A DNA stretch of 64,000 nt from Brachypalpus laphriformis (lineage: Eukaryota; Arthropoda; Insecta; Diptera; Syrphidae): assembly GCA_945910035.1 (NCBI GenBank), contig OX246756.1, forward strand, positions 36,856,308 through 36,920,307. Reading direction: 5' to 3'. Positions 56,990 through 64,000 of the stretch are shown piece by piece; position 1 is the stretch's first letter; every line of letters begins with the position of its first letter. The translations under genes and the position numbers were made by a program. The notes beneath the pieces were generated by a model. That model saw only the letters and a list, made by a program, of their open reading frames with translations. It did not search any database and was not told the origin of the DNA.

Positions 56990-57196
56990 ATTGTCGTTGG
57001 CGTTTGTCACTTTTCGACGATTGTCGTTTTATTCTTCAGATGTAGCACGAATCCATTTTCATAACTTTTTCACTATAAAAGAGTTGTAATAGTATTCTGC
57101 ACGACAAACAAATGGCTTAGTAATGTTTAACGGTCAGCAGGTCGTAGCTATGAATAAAACGACAATCGTCGAAAAGCGACAAACGCCAACGACAAT
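56990..57196. mobile_element. 207-bp MITE with 45-bp near-perfect TIRs
   Basis: Left arm attgtcgttggcgtttgtc ... gacgattgtcgttttattc (56990-57034) and its inverse (57152-57196) differ at one position. The arms themselves contain cgacgattgtcg, a near-palindrome. 117-bp spacer, no coding. No clear target duplication. RNA from it would form a strong hairpin. Confidence 0.8.
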
Positions 57197-57499
57197 CAGG
57201 GTGACTGTCTGCAAATGTCCGATAATTCTGCATTGCAGATTATTGTTTTCTGAAAATATTTCGCCTGGAAGTGAGTTCCAAAAATTACTAGTCCTGTAAC
57301 AAAAATAATTTTGACAGAATAATTTGTTGGGGTTACCTGATGAATATGAAAGTTGTGTGCTCTTCTGGTCCAGTCTCTAAGGATCATTCTGCTGAGATCT
57401 TCCGAACATCAACCATGGCAGTATCTGGGGAACAGGCATAAGTCTGCCACCTGCCTTCGATGCGTCAGCAATCGTTCTGGAGTTTCTATTAAGCTGCTG

Positions 57500-58625
57500 C
57501 CAAGTAAATTTAGATAATGCTTTGGGACCAAGTTCCAAAGGCCACACACACCAATGTAGGTGTGGTGGTTCTACTTAAAAAGAAGAACCCAGTTAACACT
57601 AAGTTCCGTTTTCATAAAACAAAATCATGTAATCTGAATGTGATGGAGTGTTGTTTAGATAATGCTTTGGGACCAAGTTCCAAAGGCCACACACACCAAT
57701 GTAGGTGTGGTGGTTCTACTTAAAAAGAAGAACCCAGTTAACACTAAGTTCCGTTTTGATAAAACAAAATCATGTAATCTGAATGTGATGGAGTGTTGGT
57801 GGGGAGTCTCTAGATCCAACCTATGGATTTTAAGATTATTAAATCTTTGGTGTTTTTCTCTGAGACTTCCTCAAGAGAATTGAAAAAAGGTTTTCCTAAA
57901 GCTCATTGCCTCGTCCTAGCTAGTGCCGGACGGGTGCATAAAAATTGGATAAGCGTTTCTTTTTCAGTTGTGGCATTACAACTGCGACAGCGTGTGTTGT
58001 GTGGGATCCATAGTTTGATTGCCTGATCTCTTATAGGGCAGTGACCCATAGTGATCGTTGTCATTCTCGCAAAGTCTTTACGCGTTCTGTTTAGGAAGTC
58101 GGTTGTTTTTGTTTTGTTGTAGTTTGGCCACATCTTTCTAGATATGGCACAGTCTGTTAGCCTATTCAATCTGATGCAAGAAACTTTGAGACTTTCGCCT
58201 TGACTGCTCCAAGCGGAATTTGAACTGATTCCGTAAGTGAGTGGTGGAGGACTGAGCCTTGCCTAGCCAGTTCATCACCAAATTCGTTTCCATAAACGTT
58301 ACAGTGCTCTCGACCCCCAATTAGGGTTACCTTGAATCGGCAGTCTAGCACCAGCTTGAAGGATATAGTTAACGAGGCAATGGCTTTTATGGAAGCTTGA
58401 CTGTCAAAGAAAATGGCGATCTTTTGCCTTGGCGTTATGTTTGTGTGTAATTTGATCTGGCGACAGGCTTCCCGGGCAGGAAGTAATTCTGCCTGAAACA
58501 CACTAGAAAAGTCCGAAAGTCTATTAATGATTCAGAAAGCTCACCAGCACCGACTCCACAGTCCACCTTTGAGACGTCTGTGTAGATTGTTACGTCGAAA
58601 ACCTTAATCACCTATCCATCCTGAC
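57500..58625 (-). mobile_element. L6: LOA 3' fragment of the L4 family
   Basis: From right to left: an RNase H start (IYTDVSKVDCGVGAG), after a shift FQAELLPAREACRQIKLHTN, IFFDSQASIKAIA and NEFGDELARQGSVLHHSL, then ISRKMWPNYNKTKT, ITMGHCPIRDQAIKLWI, CRSCNATTEKETL, then FFNSLEEVSEKN and IGWI with TAG at 57810-57812. The 3' UTR (57500-57809) matches that of L4 and contains a 145-bp tandem duplication. Stops at about 58166 and 57903 mark damage. Confidence 0.85.
57509..57798. repeat. 145-bp tandem duplication in L6 3' UTR
   Basis: 57509-57653 and 57654-57798 are adjacent copies starting tttagataatgctttgggac and ending gatggagtgttg. I see one difference (ttttcataaa against ttttgataaa). Confidence 0.92.
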
Positions 58626-58713
58626 ATATTGCACATGGTGCTAAGATGAATATAAAGTTTCTTACTAGCTAAACATTTAACAATATTACACCTAACAGCT
58701 ACTTACTAACTTA

Positions 58714-59625
58714 AATCCTTTAACCTCTCGGGGGACGGGGGACATAGGGCTTCAAGCACGCCATCTTGCTCGGAGTTCTGCAACGCGTTTGAGCTGCCTC
58801 CAACTCAATCCTAAAGATATCGATTCCTCCTCAACTGTTCCGCGCCACATTTGCCTAGGGCGTCCCGCTATTCTGCATACTTGGGTGAGCGGAGTTGTCT
58901 TCGCACCGTAGGGTGTGTCCAATCCACTGCCGCTTTCTCCTTCGTATAGTAATGCTTATAGGTTCTTGTCCCGTTCTCGTATAAAGTTGTTCTTTGAAGA
59001 TGCGGTTCGGCCAAAAAATTCTCAAGATGATTCGTAAACACTTGTTTACGAAGACTTCCAGCTTGCGTTTGTTAATGGTGTTCACCTTCCAAATGCTGCA
59101 CCCATAAAGCAGCACCGATTCTATGTTGAAGCGGAATAGTCGTAGCTTAGATCTTAAGCTGATAATATTGATTCTCCATATTTTGGATAGTATTCCCAAC
59201 GCAGCTGTAGCCTTCCCGATTCAGCTGCACACATCCAGTTCAGTGCCACCGCGATTTACCGAGACCACGCTTGCTAGATAAAAAAGTTATCAACTGTCTC
59301 GACTTCCTGTCCGGTAATGTTAAGTTGAACGCGGGTATTAGAAGTGCTCATGGCTTTTGTTTTGGCTGTGTTTATTTTTAGCCGCACTTTGTTTGCTCAG
59401 CTTTTAGATTTTGGGCCATCAAATGAAGATCCATTATCCGATGTGAAAGTAAAGAAACATCTTCAGCGTAATCTATGTGTTTAAGGTAAGATGTCATAGT
59501 CCAGCGAATTCCATAGTTGCCTTCCGTCAATGCTGCACGTAGTATATCGCTGATAACCACCAAGAACAATAATGGCGACAGTATGCATTCTTCGACACCT
59601 TACCATTGTGTAAGACACTTACCGT
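58714..59625 (-). pseudogene. X2 LINE RT fragment, C-terminal half
   Basis: Minus strand: LFLVVISDILRAALTEGNYG, YLKHIDYAEDVSLLSHRIMD (RT box YADD changed to YAED), LKINTAKTKAMS, MGILSKIWRINIISLRSKLR, VESVLLYGCSIW, CLRIILRIFWPNRIFKEQLY, IRRRKRQWIGHTLR, and a tail LSWRQLKRVAELRARWRA. Same family as 35019-35545. At least three frameshifts or stops. Confidence 0.85.
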
Positions 59626-59775
59626 GCTCGTATGTAGCCTTGATAATAGCTATAAGTTTTTTTCTGTGATTCCTAACAGCTAGGCTCTTCTAATGTCTAA
59701 ACAATGGTATTTCCAGCTGTATATGCTATTAAATGTTAAGCCTAGAATATATAATTTACTAACATTTTCAATGTT

Positions 59776-59996
59776 AGTTTTTTTAAGGTCCCACCTCTCG
59801 CGAGCGTCTGACAAACATCCGAGAGTATTGTTGTCACGGAAAAGTTTCTCAAACCGCCGTGCAGATACGGCAATAAACTGTAGGTCCCTTCCATTCGTGT
59901 GAAAAATATAACGCACACAACATGAGTGGTTGCGAGAAGCGGGGCCCTGGCACTTAAAGAGCTGTTGCGCCAAATATTTATTTATTTATTTATTTT
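59776..59996 (+). repeat. SINE-B copy, 5'-truncated
   Basis: Starts at ggtcccacctctcgcgag after the tRNA-like head, continues to ctgttgcgccaaatattt and a (TATT)n tail. Contains short deletions relative to 56488-56787 near ccgtgcagatacgg. No clear target duplication. Confidence 0.88.
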
Positions 59997-60499
59997 TCAA
60001 CATTTTTAATAACGACATTTGTTTATATCTAGGACGACGAACGTGACAATTTACGGCAAACATGTAAGGTTTTGCATTATTCTAGTGAAATTTTATCACC
60101 TGAAGTGGTTGACCAAGCCCAAGGAAATAATATTTTACTCAATAATAATCAAAGCCCTCTTACTGACTCTTATCAAATAAGAATATGACCAACATTGCAA
60201 CAAGAAACCTCTCGACATTAACACCATTCCCCAGAATCATATCACCTTGAACACACACTTGTCGATATCATGAATGACATCCGCCTAGACTGTAAAAATA
60301 AAATCACGACGCATCACAACCGAAAGCAACTAGGCTTTGATAAGCAAACAATCCCAATCAAACAATGCACACTGCATTTATTGTTATCTGAATTATTTCA
60401 TTTTTATTGGAAACAATGCCGTAAAGAAGAGTTAAAAACAAGACCATTATGTCAATAATAAGAAAACAGTGAGTCGACAACAAATTATGATTTAATGGA
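59997..60499. other. Probable 3' flank of the NXF-like gene
   Basis: AT-rich, no other gene recognised. It lies downstream of the stop codon of the minus-strand NXF-like exons, so it may hold their 3' UTR and polyadenylation site; I could not fix one. Confidence 0.4.
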
Positions 60500-61034
60500 T
60501 CAGCTAAATGCCGTGGCTGGTATTTTATTCTTTTGCCCCTCTTCAAGGAAAATCTCTATCGACCGCTTAAAGTCCCAATTCCCCTCGTCCAATAATCTAT
60601 AAAAAATAAATAAAAAATGAATCTGTGCTATACACAGAGTGGCGCTTCCAACCTTCTACACCAAATTGTCTTTAGCGTAGTCACCTCCTGGAACATTATC
60701 AACAGACCCTCCTTATCAGTGGCAGTGAGTTTGGTATCTTTCTTTGTGATCGGATTTCTACTATATTTGAATGAATTTTGCATTTGTCCATCCGATGGAT
60801 TGGTCACGCTGAAGAGGTCATTGATTATTTGGTATTCGGTGGCACATTTCAGAAAGCCCTGTATAAATATTAGTGAAGATGTGTTTTAAAAAGAAAAGAT
60901 ATAATAAGTACCGTGTTCTTTACGACAGGAGCTAGTACAAAGGTTCTGCTAAATGCTAGAAGTATGTCTGGATCAACAGCCGATTGTGCTATGTCCTTTA
61001 ATACTCCTGTTATAGTGATGGCAAACATTTGGTC
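60500..61034 (-). CDS. NXF-family mRNA export factor, last three exons
   Basis: Three minus-strand exons: 61034-60912 (123 nt), 60858-60653 (206 nt) and 60596-60500 (97 nt with TGA 60502-60500). Introns of 53 and 56 nt have GT...AG ends (acg|gtactt ... atacag|ggc; agaag|gttgga ... tatag|att), and an AG (ttttgcag) precedes the first exon. They join in frame to 141 residues. The first part (DQMFAITITGVLKDI, DILLAFSRTFVLAP, YQIINDLFSVTNPS) looks like the end of the NTF2-like domain of NXF proteins. The last 55 residues (TDKEGLLIMFQEV, IWCRRLLDEGNWDFKRSIEI, KNKIPATAFS) look like the UBA-like TAP-C domain that binds nucleoporin FG repeats. Upstream exons (RNA-binding, LRR) are not identified in the window. 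Which NXF paralogue is open. It could be an expressed gene or a recent pseudogene; no damage is seen. Confidence 0.8.
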
Positions 61035-61698
61035 CTGCAAAATAGAATATAAAATAAAACTATGTATACGTATCTGTTTAGTGTTGGCGATCCTAGCAAA
61101 CGTAAGGACAACGATTTTCAGATCTGTACGTGGAATGTAATATAACAAGTAACGTGTAGCTGTAACATAGACTGAATTGAAACAAACACCATTGCCATTC
61201 AGGATGAAGCCGAGCAGAACGAGGATGAAAACTTGTGTAATTATCAGCGGCTTAGGCAAGAAGTTTGGAGCTTTACAAACAACAGAGGAAGATGATACTA
61301 CCAAAGCAAGCATCAGAAAAGTACGGCGACAAAGTTTTGAGTCGACAGCCTGCAATTGCAAGTGCTGTCGTCAGGATCAAACACAGAAGACTAGTGAAAA
61401 GAGCCTGACCAGCATGCCAATAAAGTGCCACCTCTTTGTACTCGTTTGTGCTATGTTTCACCGGGCAACAACTAAAATAAACATAGTTCAAGGAAAAGTG
61501 CCGGGAAGCACATGCAACAAGGCAAGAACGCTGAAATACTTCAAAGAAAGACAAAAGCTGCTTGTAAAATATGCGAGCAGAGAAGAAATAGGACAAACAG
61601 CTTTTGCAAAAGAAGAAGTCAGAGCCAATGGAAATGGAAAAGCAGGAGGGGAGCAGGATGAGGAATATCGGCACAGAAAATAAGTAGTAGTTTTGATC
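61035..61698. other. Likely NXF-like intron or decayed DNA; two unrecognised open frames
   Basis: An open frame of 168 codons on the plus strand (61177-61683) and overlapping ones on the minus strand (60870-61361, 61273-61674) are mutual shadows. None shows a domain I recognise. The position suggests an intron or upstream part of the NXF-like gene, interrupted by M3. Confidence 0.4.
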
Positions 61699-61700
61699 TA

Positions 61701-62949
61701 CGAGGGCAAGGTGAAAAGTTCTCGGCCTGACAATGAAAGACTGCGATTTTTAGTTAAAAAGTGATTTTATTTTTCTACACAATCTCCCTTGACTTCAACA
61801 TACTTAGTCCAGCGTTTCTCCAACATCGGAACTGAGAGTCTGGAAGGCTGTGAAAATATTCATCTACGGCCCTCAACTTCTGCATTGGATGCGAAGCGCT
61901 TTCCAGAAACAAATTTCTTTAAGTTTGGGATGGAAGTCTGAGGATGCCAAATCAGGTGAATAGGGTAGATGGCAGAGCAAATTGTACCCCAAATCCCGCA
62001 GTTTTCCCATCGCCAACGCACACTTGTGTACAGGTGCATTGTCCTGGTGAAAGATGATTTTTTTCTTCTTCAAGCCAGGCCTCTTGCGAATTTTGGCATC
62101 CAGCTGGTCAATAAGGTTGGAGTAATATTTGCCTGTAATTGTTCTGCCTTTCTCAAGGTAATCAATTAACAGGATCCCTGTTGCATCCCAAAACACACTG
62201 GCCATGACCTTTCCGGCAGATGCGATCGACTTCGCTTTCTTTGGCGCTGAACCACCGGCTTTCACCCACTGCTTCGACTGCTGTTTCGTTTCTAGCGTGT
62301 AGTGGTGGACCCATGTCTCATCCATGGTGACAAATCGCCGCACGAAATCGGTCGGATCCCTATTGAATCGGTCCAAAGATTGCCGCGAAAATCGTTTGCG
62401 CATTGCATGCGGCACCCATCTTGCGCAGAGCTTTCGCATCCCTAAGTTTTTGTGCAAGATGTTTCGCACCCTCTCTTCCGATATACACACAGCCTCAGCT
62501 ATCTCACCCACCTTCACTCGCCTATCGTCCAACACGATATCATGCACTTTTTCGATGGTTTCGGGTGTGGTTGCGGTTTTTGGCCGTCCTTCACATGGGT
62601 CATCTTCGAGGGACGTGCGACCACGTTTAAATTCAGCTGCCCACTTTTTAACGGTTGACATGGAAGGAGCATCGTCCCCGTAAATTTTTGTCAACTTTGG
62701 ATGAATTTCCTTAGGGGTTAACCCATCCAAGACGAAGAATTTTATGATGGCACGATATTCAAGTTTATCCATTTTAACGAAAAACGCGCAAGACGTCTGC
62801 TGCAAAAATTCGTGTAAACAAACTACTTGAGAGAACAAATTGAAACTTGTCATACGAACTAATGAGAAGTGCACCCGGGCAAGAAACATAAATTGTTGCT
62901 GATTGGAATGCTCTCTGCGTCAGGCGGAGAACTTTTCACCTTGCCCTCG
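61701..62949 (-). mobile_element. M3: mariner element, complete ends
   Basis: Ends cgagggcaaggtgaaaagtt (left) and the same inverted (right), about 30 bp with one or two differences, flanked by TA (61699-61700, 62950-62951). Length 1249 bp, usual for mariner. Transposase on the minus strand. The sharp ends and little-damaged transposase mark a relatively young insertion. It is a different mariner lineage from M1 and M2. Confidence 0.94.
61768..62772 (-). pseudogene. M3 mariner transposase, C-terminal frameshift
   Basis: Start ATG 62772-62770 (MDKLEYRAIIKFFVLDGLTP); an in-frame extension upstream is ignored because it crosses the inverted-repeat side. HTH segments DGLTPKEIHPKLTKIY and SMSTVKKWAAEFKRGR lead to the family linker RVRNILHKNLGMRKLCARWV. 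All three catalytic Asp are present: TMDETWVHH, IFHQDNAPVH and YSPDLASSDF. A ~2-nt loss after SDFH shifts the frame; a neighbouring frame continues LKKFVSGKRFASN, and a further shift leads to MLEKRWTKYVEVKGDCVEK and a stop near 61768. Only the tail is damaged. Confidence 0.9.
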
Positions 62950-62961
62950 TATGTTAAGAGT

Positions 62962-63400
62962 TTAGAAAACACACTTCTGCAGATCTAAGCGATAGTGATA
63001 ACCAGCCGACTGTCAGACAGAGTTCCATTCTACATTGATGACGACAGTCTAATGATCCCGATCAAAATAAAGTGAATACAAAAGTGTCATCCAATAAAGT
63101 TGCTGGAGGTGATGCCGGGTTTTTCAAAGCAGCGGAATTTAAATTGGTACGAAACATACACTAACTCATCTGTAAAATATGCATCGATCTCCACACCCTT
63201 AGCCTTTTTTTCAACAATCTGACTGGTTCGATTTAGTGTGTTTAAATGCAAAGAAGGTCTCGATTGGGTAAATAATTACATTGCCCCAGATCTTATAAAG
63301 TAGATCGATAGCCTCCATCCTTTTATCGATTGAAGAGTCGCCTATGACGGTGTCAGTAGAGGCAAGCAGAATAACATTCACCTGCCATTGGCTAGGCTCA
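62962..63400 (+). mobile_element. R4: decayed RTE fragment
   Basis: Aligns with R1 near 8425-8660: cacacttctgcagatctaag, gatgacgacagtc, tccaataaagttgctggagg, ctcatctgtaaaatatg. After a deletion it matches near 8955-9000 (tttatcgat ... gtcgcctatgacggtgt). No open frame. Older than R1-R3. Confidence 0.65.
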
Positions 63401-63859
63401 GATGGACATGTAGGTATAAACCAAACATATCTGTTCCCTGGCGATGTGGCAACTATCTAGAAAGATTGCTTTTAGCATTTCGTAGATAAGCTTCTTGGAC
63501 ACGTTCAGCCTTGCCACAGTAGAGACTGTTGTTTTTGAGACCAGACCTGTAGATGAAAACACCACTGGTAGAGTTGTCGTACTGATTGCTCTCCACAGTT
63601 CCTTAAGCTCATGACGAAGCGATACATATTTTTGGATCTTTGTGAGGTACATTAAATCCATATTGTTATTATTTACAGCTCCAAAGTCAATAAGAGTGAT
63701 ATTCTTTTGTCTTTTGTTGTGAATCACCATGTCAGGCCTATTCAACTGTACGCTTGTGTCCGTCAAAACCATTCTGTCACAGTAGATGACGTAATCTGAG
63801 CTATCTACAACTGCTGCCGGAGTATACTTATGTTGATGATTTGTTCGGCAAAGTGGCAA
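63398..63859 (-). pseudogene. LINE-like C-terminal domain fragment
   Basis: Frame of 153 codons: PLCRTNHQHKYTPAAVVDSS, YCDRMVLTDTSVQLNRPDMV, HNKRQKNITLIDFGAV, MYLTKIQKYVSLRHELKELW and LPVVFSSTGLVSKTTVS. I recognise this as a domain often found at the C-terminus of certain invertebrate RT-related ORFs. The RPD...IDF spacing is reminiscent of a PD-(D/E)xK nuclease core, which is only a suggestion. No RT motif is adjacent, so it is a fragment. Confidence 0.5.
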
Positions 63860-64000
63860 ACAGTAGAGTGATTAGATTTGCCCATCAAGTTAGTAGGAAA
63901 TGTTCTCTTGCAGTAGAGAGCAACCTATGTGCGTCGTCCAACACTTATAGTACGGCACAGGTTTTGGTGAGGCTTATCTATATATAGGCTTATCTATATA
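63860..64000. other. Window end, short tandem repeat
   Basis: The last 32 bases repeat taggcttatctatata-type units twice and are cut by the window edge. No gene recognised. Confidence 0.5.

Noticed and set aside
61040..61120. Possible upstream NXF exon (minus-strand frame PRTDLKIVVLTFARIANTKQ)
   Set aside because: Length to the next exon is suggestive, but the only donor nearby (ac|gtatac) leaves the wrong phase for the following exon, and similarity is weak.
61177..61683. 168-codon open frame as a host gene
   Set aside because: No recognisable domain, overlaps open frames on the other strand, and sits beside a mariner; not enough support.

Overview
The window looks like an insect nuclear genome, most probably a fly (Diptera). 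It is AT-rich and dense in transposable elements. The LOA-, RTE- and Jockey-type retrotransposons, mariner, Tc1 and pogo transposons, two tRNA-derived SINE families and very short (53 and 56 nt) GT-AG introns all fit that reading. I cannot name the species. There is no bacterial-style gene organisation, no rRNA, no tRNA gene (only tRNA-derived SINE heads) and no CRISPR array. Almost everything recognisable is mobile DNA. The one convincing host gene is the 3' end of a nuclear RNA export factor (NXF-family) gene on the minus strand at 60500-61034.

Layout. 1-2.1 kb: AT-rich DNA and a SINE-A copy. 2.1-6.2 kb: a 5'-truncated LOA-type element (L1, minus) between two direct copies of an unknown repeat. 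7.0-10.1 kb: an RTE element (R1). 11.4-15.1 kb: a LOA relic (L2) broken by a Harbinger-like MITE, a patch of another LINE that itself holds RTE copy R2, and a SINE-A. 16.5-20.5 kb: a very decayed LOA relic (L3) holding a mariner (M1) and a 231-bp MITE. 21.1-22.3 kb: LOA relic L7 with a SINE-A inside its RNase H domain. 22.5-23.7 kb: a SINE-B and a truncated mariner-like relic (M2). 23.7-26.8 kb: a Jockey-type element (J1). 28.5-30.6 kb: a possible Ty3/gypsy relic, a LOA tail and a well-bounded Tc1-like element with IR/DR ends. 30.6-36 kb: a minus-strand LINE relic split by Jockey copy J2, by a second Jockey-type element (J3, itself carrying a 455-bp insertion with a perfect 18-bp target duplication) and by another LINE fragment. 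38.2-40 kb: SINE-B and RTE copy R3. 41.3 kb: SINE-B.

42.03-49.93 kb is a nested stack. A pogo/Tigger-type element with TA duplications contains a long-inverted-repeat element with an 8-bp duplication. That element contains a full-length but decayed LOA element (L4) with a 12-bp duplication. The pogo element also holds a 53-bp RTE stub with its own 12-bp duplication and a 237-bp MITE. 50.24-56.40 kb is the best-preserved element of the window, a complete LOA-type retrotransposon (L5). Both its ORFs are open, with an ATGA overlap between them, and the element is flanked by a 10-bp target duplication. Beyond it lie SINE-B (12-bp duplication), a 207-bp inverted-repeat MITE, LOA relic L6 with a 145-bp tandem duplication in its 3' UTR, a LINE fragment, another SINE-B, the NXF exons, a nearly intact mariner (M3), an RTE relic (R4) and a LINE C-terminal domain.

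How it fits together: the autonomous LINEs encode endonuclease/RT (LOA also RNase H and a CCHC finger). These, or unseen relatives, are the expected source of machinery for the two SINE families and the 5'-truncated copies. The TIR elements supply DDE/D transposases or depend on them. The many exact target duplications allow relative insertion ages to be read from nesting order.
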